64,000 bases of DNA, taken from contig CAVVVC010000008.1 in NCBI GenBank assembly GCA_963751595.1, positions 62,001-126,000 of the forward strand, given 5' to 3'. Position 1 is the first letter of the stretch. Every line of letters begins with the position of its first letter. This DNA comes from JAHEGP01 sp963751595 (GTDB taxonomy: Bacteria; Pseudomonadota; Gammaproteobacteria; Pseudomonadales; JAHEGP01). A program made the translations under genes and the position numbers. The notes under the pieces were generated by a model, which saw nothing but the letters and a program-made list of their open reading frames with translations, was not told where the DNA came from and did no database searches. Of the stretch, positions 15,840-24,238 are shown in pieces.

Positions 15840-16999
15840 TAGGGAAGTCTCCCAAGATCGCTATGAACGCGGCTCATATAGTTACGGAAAATCTCCTGAT
15901 AGCGTGCATTGGGCAGCAGAAAAGCATCGTGGCCTTTATTGGATTCTATCTCGGCATAACTCACCGGCTTATGGGCAGCCAGCAGCGCATCGACGATTTC
16001 CCGGGATCGCTGCGGCGGGAAGCGCCAGTCAGTGGAGAAAGAAAGCACCAGAAACTTGCACTGCGCACGGCTGAATGCCAGCACCGGGTCGTCGCCATAC
16101 TCACGTGCAAGATCAAAGTAATCCAGCGCCCGGGTCATCAGGATATACGTATTGGCGTCGAAGCTGGTTGAAAAGCGCTCGCCCTGATACCGCAGGTAGC
16201 TTTGAACCTGGAACTCGATATCCGATTCCTGGCCAAGGGCGAAACTGCCGCTACGCAGCTCGCGGCCGAATTTCTCCCCCATCAGATCATTGGACAGGTA
16301 GGTGATGTGTCCGATCATCCGCGCCAGAGCAAGCCCGTCCAAAGGAACACTCTGCTGGCTCAGGTAGTTACCCCCGTTGTAACCCGGATCAGAGGTTATT
16401 GCTCGCCGTGCGACTTCATTGAAGGCCAGATTCTGCGCGCTCAGTTTGAGCGCGCTGGCAATGGTAATGCAATGGCCGATCCGGTCGGGATATTCCAGCG
16501 CCCAGCGCATGGCTTGCATGCCACCGAGGCTGCCGCCGATGACAGCTGCGAAGCGCGCAATGCCGAGGGCATCGGCAAGCCTTGCCTGGCTATTGACCCA
16601 GTCGCGTACTCTTAACAGGGGAAATTGCGCTCCCCAGCTCTGTCCCGTTGCCGGATTGATGGAACGGGGACCCGTGGAGCCAGCGCAGCCACCAAGATTG
16701 TTGGAGCTGACGACAAAAAACTTTTGCGTATCGATGGGCTTGCCGGGCCCTACGTACAGATCCCACCAGCCAGGTTTGGCCGGGTCTTCGCTGTGATAGC
16801 CTGCGCAGTGATGATCGCCAGACAATGCATGGCAAATCAGTATCGCGTTGGAGCGATCACTATTGAGCTCCCCGTAGGTCTCGTAAACCAGTTCGAAGCT
16901 GTCCAGTCGCCTACCCGATGCCAGTGTCAGTGGCTCGGTAAAGCACTGCCTTTGGGGTGTTACAAAACCCACCGAATCTGGTGGAGGAGTAAATGGCAT
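15839..16999 (-). CDS. metX: Homoserine O-acyltransferase MetX
   Basis: 386 residues of alpha/beta-hydrolase fold. It acylates homoserine, the first committed step of methionine synthesis. The nucleophile elbow is GGSLGGMQ (Ser about residue 157). The Asp is in FSTDWRFPP and the His in NKGHDAFLL. ALSGDHHCAG and NNLGGCAGSTGP are typical MetX blocks. Whether acetyl- or succinyl-CoA is used cannot be read safely from the sequence. A 216-base gap upstream (17000-17215) could carry its own promoter. Confidence 0.95.
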   Translation of the reverse strand: MPFTPPPDSVGFVTPQRQCFTEPLTLASGRRLDSFELVYETYGELNSDRSNAILICHALSGDHHCAGYHSEDPAKPGWWDLYVGPGKPIDTQKFFVVSSNNLGGCAGSTGPRSINPATGQSWGAQFPLLRVRDWVNSQARLADALGIARFAAVIGGSLGGMQAMRWALEYPDRIGHCITIASALKLSAQNLAFNEVARRAITSDPGYNGGNYLSQQSVPLDGLALARMIGHITYLSNDLMGEKFGRELRSGSFALGQESDIEFQVQSYLRYQGERFSTSFDANTYILMTRALDYFDLAREYGDDPVLAFSRAQCKFLVLSFSTDWRFPPQRSREIVDALLAAHKPVSYAEIESNKGHDAFLLPNARYQEIFRNYMSRVHSDLGRLP

Positions 17000-17092
17000 G
17001 GGTTTTCGTATCGCCGTAATTTTAACTGAGGAGGCAGTCTAATGAGGCAGGCCCCTTGAAACAAGCGGAGGGCTCGGCAGTCACGCTTTTTT

Positions 17093-17104
17093 ACCCAATT
17101 GGGT
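17093..17104. promoter_or_regulatory. 12-bp perfect palindrome in the metX leader region
   Basis: ACCCAATTGGGT lies midway in the 216-base gap between yggT and metX and is flanked on the plus-strand left by a T-run (17085-17092). It could be an operator for metX or a weak hairpin ending the yggT transcript. The rest of 17000-17215 shows no gene. Function is not known. Confidence 0.4.
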
Positions 17105-17215
17105 GCCGATCACAGGCGTTCGGCTCGCGACAGGCCAGGGAAGACTTTGCCTTGGCAGCACTGGAGCAAAGCGCCTGAATACTGCAGCCAGCCTCCCGCC
17201 GCGGCAGAAAAGAAT

Positions 17216-17803
17216 TCACATTGCCAGCAGCAGGTTGCCGGGCAAACCGGTAGCAATGGCAGCGTGGTTGAGCAGGATAGTGAAAACATTAATAAGGATG
17301 AAAACCAGGATGGGTGACAGGTCGAGCCCACCCATGGGTGGCAGTAGCTTACGCACGGGGGCCATCACCGGCTCGTTGATCTGGTTGAGCAAAGCCAATG
17401 CGGGGTGGCTGCTGCCCGGTGCAATCCAGCTGAAAATGATTGCTACCAGGATCGAGAAAAAGTAGATTTTGACGATGGCTGCGGCTACTCCGATCAGGCT
17501 CCAAACGACAGCACTGACCGGATTGGGCATGGCCCCGCCAAGCAGCATGTAAAGTAAGTTGATGATAATAAACTGGATGATCAGCGCAAGAATAAGGGTT
17601 GCGAAGTCGATGCCACCAAAGCCGGGAATGATGCGCCGCAGTGGGCGTACCAGGGGATCGGTGGCCCTGACCACAAACTGGCTGATCGGGTTGTAGAAGT
17701 CTGCACGCGCTACCTGCAATAGCAATCGCAGCAACACAACGATCAGGTACAGACTCATAATCGTGTTGATGAGGTACGCGGCAATCTCGACCATAGCGCC
17801 CAT
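17216..17803 (-). CDS. yggT: YggT-family integral membrane protein
   Basis: 195 residues from ATG 17803, which has GGAG 6 bases upstream; the longer frame to 17893 lacks conservation. Two YggT repeats are visible, each with paired hydrophobic helices and the PISQFVVRATDPLVRPLRRI / QINEPVMAPVRKLLPP motif pair after the first helix. YggT proteins are linked to osmotic tolerance, envelope organisation and cell division in various bacteria. It is positioned after proC in the conserved yggS-proC-yggT cluster. Confidence 0.94.
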   Translation of the reverse strand: MGAMVEIAAYLINTIMSLYLIVVLLRLLLQVARADFYNPISQFVVRATDPLVRPLRRIIPGFGGIDFATLILALIIQFIIINLLYMLLGGAMPNPVSAVVWSLIGVAAAIVKIYFFSILVAIIFSWIAPGSSHPALALLNQINEPVMAPVRKLLPPMGGLDLSPILVFILINVFTILLNHAAIATGLPGNLLLAM

Positions 17804-17956
17804 GTTTTTCTCCAATACGATAATTAGTGCGCCTGCGGCAACCGGCAGGCTTGCGTCGCTCCGGCGGTCTGGACCAACCACCACCGCGTACAACGCCCAA
17901 AGTAATAATACTGCATTTCCGCCATTGGTAGACGGTATACCGAGGCGTTCATGGGC

Positions 17957-18781
17957 TTATTTCCCGCCCAACTCATCGGCCAACTCCACCGATCGTCTGG
18001 CGCAGCTTGCCATGGCTTCAGCGAACAGAGGTTTCAAGCCGCCTCGTTCGAAGGTGAGTACTGCCTGCTCTGTGGTACCCCCCGGAGAGCTTACCCTGTG
18101 TCGCAGTTCTGCCGGGCCAACTTCACTATGTTGGGCCATGCTCGCTGCGCCCAAGGCTGTCTGCAAGGTTAGCTGCTCCGCCACGGTTTGGCTAAGGCCT
18201 TGTCTGACCCCCGCCTCGATCATCGCTTCCATGGCGAGAAAAAAATAAGCGGGGCCGGAACCCGAGACCGCCGTCACGGCATGTAATTGTTCTTCGTCGT
18301 CGAGCCACACCGCGGTACCAACCGCCTCCAGAATCGACTGCGCCAATTGCTTTTGTTCCGCACTGACCTGGGGGTTGGCAAACAACCCGGCGGCACCTGC
18401 TTGCACCAGCGCCGGTGTGTTGGGCATGCAGCGGACTATGGGTAGGCTCGGATCGCTCCAGCTCGCCAGCGCCTCAAGGTTCACCCCGGCGGCAATCGAC
18501 AGCAGCAGGGGCCGGCGCCGGCGTAAGATATCCCGCAGGGGTTGTAAAACGGCCTGGAGGGCCTGGGGTTTCACCGCAAGGATAACGAGCTGCGCAAATT
18601 CAACGGCCGCAGCATTGTCCTGGGTGGTGGCAATTCCCATGTCTGCTGCCCGGGCGAGGCAGTCCAGGCTGGGGTCTGCCGCAATGATCGAGGAAGGATC
18701 GTATCCCCGCTGCACCAGCCCACCAAATAACGCAGATGCCATGTTTCCAGCCCCGATAAAGGCCAGGGTTGCTTGTTTCAC
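17957..18781 (-). CDS. proC: Pyrroline-5-carboxylate reductase
   Basis: 274 residues. Catalyses the last step of proline synthesis, reducing pyrroline-5-carboxylate with NAD(P)H. The Rossmann motif is FIGAGNMASALFGGL at residues 9-23. CMPNTPALV and the C-terminal VSGSGPAYFFLAMEAMIEAG with SPGGTTEQAV are the ProC signatures. It lies 60 bases downstream of yggS in the minus-strand operon. Confidence 0.97.
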   Translation of the reverse strand: MKQATLAFIGAGNMASALFGGLVQRGYDPSSIIAADPSLDCLARAADMGIATTQDNAAAVEFAQLVILAVKPQALQAVLQPLRDILRRRRPLLLSIAAGVNLEALASWSDPSLPIVRCMPNTPALVQAGAAGLFANPQVSAEQKQLAQSILEAVGTAVWLDDEEQLHAVTAVSGSGPAYFFLAMEAMIEAGVRQGLSQTVAEQLTLQTALGAASMAQHSEVGPAELRHRVSSPGGTTEQAVLTFERGGLKPLFAEAMASCARRSVELADELGGK

Positions 18782-18841
18782 CTTGGGTTACCCGCTTTTT
18801 CCGCTATAGAGGCGGCAGTTTATCCGTTCCGCCCACATTAA

Positions 18842-19564
18842 TTAAGCTGGGGATGAGGATTTAGTGACGGAGCCGGGTTTGGCCGGCCTTGGGCCAAAAA
18901 TGGCGGTGCCAATGCGGACCCAGGTTGCCCCCTCCTTGATCGCGGCCTCCAGATCATTGGACATTCCCATGGACAGGGTATCGAGCTCGGGCAGCTGGCG
19001 TTGAAGGTCATTTAACAGATAACGTAGCTGGCGAAACTGCTGGCGTTGTTCCTGCTCGTCCGCGGTCGCTCGCGGAATAGCCATCAGGCCGCGCAAGCGA
19101 AGCTGCTTCAGCGATGCGACTTCCTTTGCCACGGTGACCAGATCGGCTGTTGCGAGCCCGGCTTTGCTGGGCTCAGCTCCGATATTGACCTGCAGGCAGA
19201 TATTCAGAGGGGGCTTCCCGGGATTGCGCTGCTCACTGAGTCGGCGGGCAACCTTGAGTCTATCCACGCTATGTACCCAGTCGAAGCTATTGGCAATCGG
19301 CCGGGTTTTATTGGTCTGGATGGGGCCGATGTAATGCCAGCAGATGGGCTCGCCGCTAAGAGCCGCGATTTTGGCCTGGGCTTCCTGCAGGTAGTTTTCG
19401 CCGAAATGGCGTTGGCCGCAGGCCAGCGCTCGCTTGATTTCGCTGACCGGACGGGTTTTGGAGACTGCGAGTAATCGAATGTCGGCCGTATCACGCTGGC
19501 AGGCACTGGCGCAGCGCTCAATTCTTTGCTGAATTGCCAGCAACCGCTCCTCGATGTTCACCAT
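18842..19564 (-). CDS. yggS: PLP homeostasis protein (YggS/PLPBP)
   Basis: 240 residues from ATG 19564, chosen over the 268-residue frame because GAGGAGG lies 7 bases before it and the family start (MVNIEERLLAI) fits. The PLP lysine is in LLAVSKTRP (Lys about 36), with HFGENYLQEA and WHYIGPIQTNK following. It binds pyridoxal phosphate and balances vitamin B6 and amino-acid pools, with no known catalytic activity. It is first in the yggS-proC-yggT-metXW-rdgB-hemW run and divergent from pilT. Confidence 0.96.
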   Translation of the reverse strand: MVNIEERLLAIQQRIERCASACQRDTADIRLLAVSKTRPVSEIKRALACGQRHFGENYLQEAQAKIAALSGEPICWHYIGPIQTNKTRPIANSFDWVHSVDRLKVARRLSEQRNPGKPPLNICLQVNIGAEPSKAGLATADLVTVAKEVASLKQLRLRGLMAIPRATADEQEQRQQFRQLRYLLNDLQRQLPELDTLSMGMSNDLEAAIKEGATWVRIGTAIFGPRPAKPGSVTKSSSPA

Positions 19565-19782
19565 GGGAAAGCCTCCTCGCTGCACCATTAGATAGCCGAT
19601 TAACAGGCCATCGCAGCATATACCAAAGTGCATCGCAGGTTGACCCAATTACCACCGGCGACGGCCTGTTCCCGTCCCTGTGGTTTTCCCAGGGGCCTTG
19701 CCGGCCTGACAGTGCAGAAATCCTTTCATGCGCGCCTGTGCGGCGCTTTTTACGGGCGCCGGCCTGCGCAATCGTCCAGCTT

Positions 19783-19791
19783 TGCTATAGT
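19783..19791 (+). promoter_or_regulatory. Extended -10 promoter for pilT-pilU
   Basis: TGC followed by TATAGT (19786-19791), an extended -10 element with five of six -10 bases matching. No good -35 is present, as allowed for this promoter class. It would give a leader of roughly 160 bases before pilT. Confidence 0.5.
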
Positions 19792-19925
19792 GTCTTTAGC
19801 CGGCGCATACCGGGCAACCGGGTATCCTGTCGAGCTGCTGGCAGCGACCCCGCACCAAGCCCGAAACACAGTTCTGGCTGGAACCAGATAACCGGGTGGC
19901 GGCTTTGAACGCAGACTACAAAGCG

Positions 19926-19946
19926 AAGTTGCCAGATAGGCAACTT
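19926..19946 (+). promoter_or_regulatory. Stem-loop abutting the pilT ribosome-binding site
   Basis: AAGTTGCC (19926-19933), AGATA loop, GGCAACTT (19939-19946). The perfect 8-bp stem ends one base before the GAGG ribosome-binding site (19947-19950) of pilT. Placement suggests an effect on pilT translation or mRNA stability; this is inference. Confidence 0.55.
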
Positions 19947-19956
19947 GAGGAATCCT

Positions 19957-20991
19957 ATGGACATAACGGAATTACTGGCGTTTAGTGCCAAGCAGGGTGC
20001 TTCTGACCTGCACCTTTCGGCGGGATTGCCACCCATGATTCGGGTAGATGGCGATGTGCGTCGGATCAACTTGCCGCCGATGGAGCATAAGGAAGTCCAT
20101 CGCCTGATTTATGAAATCATGAACGACAGGCAGCGCAAGGATTACGAAGAATTCCTGGAGACCGACTTCTCCTTTGAAGTGCCCGGTGTGGCTAGATTCC
20201 GGGTCAATGCGTTTACCCAGAATCGAGGCGGCGGCGCAGTATTCAGGACTATCCCGTCCAAGGTGCTGACTCTGGAGGACCTGGGAATGGGGCAGGTTTT
20301 TCGCGATATTTCGATGAGGCCCAGGGGATTGGTGCTGGTCACCGGGCCCACCGGCTCGGGTAAATCCACCAGCCTTGCTGCCATGATGGACTATATCAAC
20401 GATAATAAATACGATCATGTACTCACCATTGAGGATCCGATCGAATTTGTGCATGAAAGCAAGAAATGCCTGATAAACCAGCGTGAAGTGCACAGAGATA
20501 CCCACGGCTTCAATGAGGCGCTGCGATCGGCGTTGAGGGAAGATCCGGATATCATCCTCGTTGGTGAGATGCGCGACCTCGAAACCATACGCCTCGCGTT
20601 GACCGCTGCCGAAACCGGACACCTGGTGTTTGGCACGCTCCACACCACGTCCGCGGCCAAGACTATCGACCGGGTGGTTGACGTTTTTCCCGCGCAGGAA
20701 AAGTCGATGGTGCGCTCGATGTTGTCGGAATCCTTGCAGGCGGTTATCTCTCAAACCCTGCTAAAAAAAGTCGGTGGAGGCCGGGTCGCAGCCCATGAAA
20801 TCATGATCGGCACCCCTGCGATAAGAAACCTGATAAGAGAGGACAAAATTGCGCAGATGTATTCTGCGATCCAGACGGGGGGTGCCCTCGGCATGACCAC
20901 CCTGGATCAATCCTTGACCGATATGGTGCAACGCCGTTTGATCACTCGCGAGGCCGCGCGGGAGAAAGCAAAAATGCCCGAGAACTTCTGA
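19957..20991 (+). CDS. pilT: Type IV pilus retraction ATPase PilT
   Basis: 344 residues from ATG 19957 (MDITELLAFSAKQGASDLHL), preceded by GAGG; the ATG 12 bases earlier is less well placed. Hexameric secretion ATPase that powers pilus retraction. Walker A GPTGSGKST, Asp box THEDPIEF-type segment (TIEDPIEFVHE), Walker B LVGEMRDLET and His box HTTSAAKTIDRVVD are present. The C-terminal AIRNLIRE motif required for retraction is intact. It is followed after 32 bases by its paralogue pilU. Confidence 0.98.
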   Translation: MDITELLAFSAKQGASDLHLSAGLPPMIRVDGDVRRINLPPMEHKEVHRLIYEIMNDRQRKDYEEFLETDFSFEVPGVARFRVNAFTQNRGGGAVFRTIPSKVLTLEDLGMGQVFRDISMRPRGLVLVTGPTGSGKSTSLAAMMDYINDNKYDHVLTIEDPIEFVHESKKCLINQREVHRDTHGFNEALRSALREDPDIILVGEMRDLETIRLALTAAETGHLVFGTLHTTSAAKTIDRVVDVFPAQEKSMVRSMLSESLQAVISQTLLKKVGGGRVAAHEIMIGTPAIRNLIREDKIAQMYSAIQTGGALGMTTLDQSLTDMVQRRLITREAAREKAKMPENF

Positions 20992-21023
20992 AGCTAAAGA
21001 GTATCCAGGCAAGGAGTAACGAC

Positions 21024-22175
21024 ATGGAAATGGAAAAATTGCTGAGGCTGATGGTAGAGAAGACAGCCTCGGATTTGTTTATTACCGCCGGCATGCCGCC
21101 CTCGATCAAGGTGCATGGCAAGATATTGCCGGTTACCAAGGAGTCCCTAACCCCGGAGCAGGCGCGAGAGGTTGTGCTGGGGGTCATGAACGATGAGCAG
21201 CGCAAGGAGTTTATCGCTACCAAGGAGCTCAATTTCGCGATTTCAGCGCGCGGGGTGGGCCGCTTTCGAGCTAGCGCGTTTTACCAGCGGAACCTGGCAG
21301 GCATGGTGCTTCGTCGAATTGAAACCCGCATCCCCAAGCCCGAAGACCTGCTACTGCCCGAAATCATCAAGAAACTGGCGATGACCAAGCGTGGCCTGGT
21401 TATTTTTGTCGGGGCGACGGGTACCGGTAAATCAACCTCGCTGGCGTCGATGATCGGCTATCGCAATCGCAATTCAACCGGTCACATCATCACCATTGAA
21501 GACCCGATTGAATTCATTCATCAACACGATCGCTGCATCATTTCCCAGCGCGAGGTAGGTATTGACACCGCTTCGTTTGGTGCCGCACTGCAGAACACCT
21601 TGCGCCAGGCGCCTGATGTCATACTGATTGGCGAGGTGCGATCCCGGGAAACCATGGAGCACGCGATTGCGTTTGCCGAAACCGGGCACCTGGTGCTGTG
21701 TACCCTGCACGCGAACAACGCCAACCAGGCGATAGACCGGATCATTCACTTTTTCCCGGAAGACCGGCACCCGCAACTGTTCATGGACCTGTCACTCAAT
21801 CTCAAGGGGATAGTGGCGCAGCAGTTGATTCCCATGCCCGACGGCAAGGGGAGGCGTGCGTGTATTGAAGTCATGCTCAATACCCCGCTGGCGGCGGATT
21901 TGATTCGCAAGGGTGAAGTTCACAAGCTCAAGGAGCTGATGAAGCGATCCCGGGAGCAGGGAATGCAAACCTTTGACCAGGCGTTGTACGATCTGTATGC
22001 GGAGGGCAGCGTTACCTACGAGGACGCGCTCGCACACGCTGACTCCTCCAACGACCTGCGCCTGATGATCAAACTGGGCGCCGACAACAATAGCGCCAGG
22101 TTAGGGGCTGCGGCTGACCGCCTGAGCATGGAAGAGGACGATGACGATCAGTATCAGATGGGTGGCCGCTTTTAG
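21024..22175 (+). CDS. pilU: PilT-like ATPase PilU
   Basis: 383 residues. PilT-dependent accessory retraction ATPase. Walker A GATGTGKST, TIEDPIEFIHQ, Walker B LIGEVRSRETME and the HANNANQAIDRIIHFFPE segment are the PilU forms of the family motifs. A PilU-specific acidic C-terminal tail (SMEEDDDDQYQMGGRF) is present. The 3' end overlaps the ruvX 3' end by 4 bases on the opposite strand. Confidence 0.97.
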   Translation: MEMEKLLRLMVEKTASDLFITAGMPPSIKVHGKILPVTKESLTPEQAREVVLGVMNDEQRKEFIATKELNFAISARGVGRFRASAFYQRNLAGMVLRRIETRIPKPEDLLLPEIIKKLAMTKRGLVIFVGATGTGKSTSLASMIGYRNRNSTGHIITIEDPIEFIHQHDRCIISQREVGIDTASFGAALQNTLRQAPDVILIGEVRSRETMEHAIAFAETGHLVLCTLHANNANQAIDRIIHFFPEDRHPQLFMDLSLNLKGIVAQQLIPMPDGKGRRACIEVMLNTPLAADLIRKGEVHKLKELMKRSREQGMQTFDQALYDLYAEGSVTYEDALAHADSSNDLRLMIKLGADNNSARLGAAADRLSMEEDDDDQYQMGGRF

Positions 22176-22603
22176 AGGAGTTGCTGTGATAACCAGAGCT
22201 CGAGAATGAGCACTGCCGCCAGGCTATCGATTGCGCCACCCCGGGTGCGTTCTTCCCCCTGCAGGGACAACCGGTCTTTGGCCTCGAAGCTGCTTAGACG
22301 CTCGTCCTGAAGTTCTACCTTGACGCCAAAGCGCCCGTTGAGCCGGTTTGCGAAACGGCGCGCCCGGCGCGACATTTCGGACTCTGTGGTATCCATATTC
22401 AGTGGCAATCCCACGACGACACGGCTGGGCTGCCACTGCTCCAGCAATGCTGCAATGCCTTCCCAGGGCGGGCCGCCATCTCGCATTTTCAGGTGGTTTA
22501 GCGGACTTGCGCTGCAGGTAATGGCCTGCCCTACCGCAACGCCAAGGTATTTGCTGCCATAGTCGAAAGCGAGAATCGTGCCTTTAACCCTGGAGTCCGC
22601 CAT
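22172..22603 (-). CDS. ruvX: Holliday-junction resolvase-like RuvX/YqgF
   Basis: 143 residues from ATG 22603 (MADSRVKGTILAFDYGSK), the usual family length; the longer frame would start inside yqgE. RNase H fold with LAFDYGSKYLGVAVG containing the first catalytic Asp, VVGLPLNMD in the middle and DERLSSFEA near the end. The family processes the 5' end of pre-16S rRNA and was first proposed to resolve Holliday junctions. It is coupled to yqgE, as in most Gammaproteobacteria. Confidence 0.95.
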   Translation of the reverse strand: MADSRVKGTILAFDYGSKYLGVAVGQAITCSASPLNHLKMRDGGPPWEGIAALLEQWQPSRVVVGLPLNMDTTESEMSRRARRFANRLNGRFGVKVELQDERLSSFEAKDRLSLQGEERTRGGAIDSLAAVLILELWLSQQLL

Positions 22604-22619
22604 GCCGAATTGGCCTGCG

Positions 22620-23189
22620 CTAGGCGTGCCCGGCATGGGAGGACAGCAGGTCGAGGTCTATGCCGAGTGTTGCGGCTGCCATTGCGGCCTTTCGGTCGAA
22701 GGGTACGTCGAACAGGATCGACAGGTCCGATGGCAGTGTCAGCCAGCAATTATCCGCCAGTTCTTCTTCCAACTGCCCTGCTGCCCAGCCAGCATAGCCC
22801 AGAGCCATCAGGCTTTTCGGTGGGCCATCGCCGTTGGCCAGTGCCATGATAATATCCATGGAGGTGGTCAGGGCGACATCCGTCGTCACTGCCAGGCTGG
22901 AATCCCACCTTTGCTCATCGGCGCGGTGCAAAATGAATCCCCGGTCGGTATGGACAGGGCCACCTGCAAGGACGAGTTGATCGGCGTGGCGGTTACTCGT
23001 CAGCTCGAGTTGCTCGAACACATCGGGCCAGCAAATGTCGAGCGGGTGATTAACGATAATCCCCATTGCACCGTCTTCACTGTGTTCGCAAAGGTAGGTC
23101 AGTGAATGGGAAAAAATTGAGCCCGTCAAACCGGGCATGGCAAGCAAGAAGTGGTCTCTCAATGATTGAATTTGCGCTGCGGCTGCCAT
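22620..23189 (-). CDS. yqgE: UPF0301/DUF179 protein YqgE (AlgH)
   Basis: 189 residues from ATG 23189, which has GGGAGGG about 5 bases upstream; the 229-residue frame has no conserved N-terminus. Motifs: LRDHFLLAMPGLTGSIFSHS, MGIIVNHPLDI, LVLAGGPVHTDRGFILH and ALGYAGWAAGQLEEEL, all DUF179 hallmarks. In Pseudomonas AlgH affects alginate and other regulated traits; the molecular function is unclear. It lies between tonB and ruvX. Confidence 0.95.
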   Translation of the reverse strand: MAAAAQIQSLRDHFLLAMPGLTGSIFSHSLTYLCEHSEDGAMGIIVNHPLDICWPDVFEQLELTSNRHADQLVLAGGPVHTDRGFILHRADEQRWDSSLAVTTDVALTTSMDIIMALANGDGPPKSLMALGYAGWAAGQLEEELADNCWLTLPSDLSILFDVPFDRKAAMAAATLGIDLDLLSSHAGHA

Positions 23190-23360
23190 TGTTCCCTCCC
23201 GCAAAGCCCTCAAAGATGCCCGTCCATCATGACAGCCTGCTGAACACCGTCCCGAAAGCCCTGCCTTGGCCGAGCCTGTGGAAGCACTCTGGCGTGTCAC
23301 CCTGATCATTTCTCAAACCACTATACTCTGAACCTGGCCACAGTCCAATTGCTTGAGTTT

Positions 23361-24233
23361 TCAACCGCGACTGCTCAGCGTATTGTTCCTGAACTGCCAG
23401 GTTCGAATGATTTCGAGTATATCCGCTTTCTCTCTTAATTCGTCGGGAAATGGTGCGAATGGGGCCGCCAACTTGACCGAGCGGATTGCCGCCTGGTCGA
23501 GTATGTTTCTACCGGAGGAAGCAAGCACATCGATCCGCTTGATACTACCATCAGGCAACAACGCCACGACAAGCCGGACGTCACCGCTGTATTTTTTGCG
23601 CCTGGCCTCCTCCGGATAATACCGATTGCCCACATTCTCGACTTTTTGCTGCCATTCGAGCTGGTAGCGGGCGTCGTCACTGGCCAGGGTGGCGACCGAT
23701 GTAATGCGATGTACTTTGGGGCGACGGGTATAGGCTCGCCGCTGTCGATCCAGTCGTGCTTGAAGGCTCTGTATTTGCTGCTCTGGCTCCTCGAAGATTT
23801 GCTCTATCTCAGCTTGGCCGGATACTTCCGACTGCTCGGCCAGTGTCGGTGCGGTCATTTGTGCAAGGGAGTCCTGGCGGCTGATTATCGTGTTCGGAAC
23901 CAGCTGGGCTACCTGCGGGGGACGGGCAGCGGCTTCAACAGTCTTGCGAATAACATTATCGTCCAGCGGGGCGAGGTCATCGGTCGTAAGCTCCTGGCGT
24001 TCTTCCAGAGTGCCGCTACCCAGTTGATTGTGTTGCGAAAGGAAATCAGCCTCTTTGGGGGCTTCCAGCGTCTTGTGGGGTGCCAGGGTAATCTCGAGTC
24101 GGGGGGGAGCCTGCTTTGAGCCCTCGAGGGCAAATCCGAGCCCGAACAGCAGCAGGCCGTGAACCAGAAGCGCGAGCAAGCCGGAGACGCCCATGCGATC
24201 GAGGTCCTGGTCCAGAGGATAGATTTGCGCCAT
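23361..24233 (-). CDS. Energy transducer TonB (TonB3-like)
   Basis: 290 residues from ATG 24233 (MAQIYPLDQDLD); GTG 24239 is an alternative overlapping the gshB stop by one base. It has an N-terminal signal anchor (about residues 16-38), then a long Gln/Glu-rich periplasmic linker with predicted coiled coil (about 120-175) in place of the usual Pro-rich spacer. The C-terminal TonB domain contains YYPEEARRKKYSGDVRLVV and ILDQAAIRSVKLAAPFAPFP. No exbB or exbD is adjacent. Synteny (gshB-tonB-yqgE-ruvX next to pilG) matches P. aeruginosa TonB3, which is needed for twitching motility and pilus assembly. Confidence 0.88.
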   Translation of the reverse strand: MAQIYPLDQDLDRMGVSGLLALLVHGLLLFGLGFALEGSKQAPPRLEITLAPHKTLEAPKEADFLSQHNQLGSGTLEERQELTTDDLAPLDDNVIRKTVEAAARPPQVAQLVPNTIISRQDSLAQMTAPTLAEQSEVSGQAEIEQIFEEPEQQIQSLQARLDRQRRAYTRRPKVHRITSVATLASDDARYQLEWQQKVENVGNRYYPEEARRKKYSGDVRLVVALLPDGSIKRIDVLASSGRNILDQAAIRSVKLAAPFAPFPDELREKADILEIIRTWQFRNNTLSSRG

Positions 24234-24238
24234 GTGCA

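Larger units (their letters stand above)
19565..19956. other. 392-base divergent intergenic region yggS / pilT
   Basis: No convincing gene. It holds an extended -10 promoter for pilT and two inverted repeats in the pilT leader: ATACC...GGTAT near 19805-19825, and the stem-loop at 19926-19946. The yggS ribosome-binding site is at its left end. The block ACCGGGT occurs twice (about 19815 and 19890). Confidence 0.6.

Noticed and set aside
19972..20754. 260-residue minus-strand ORF in pilT
   Set aside because: Antisense to the fully conserved pilT reading frame.
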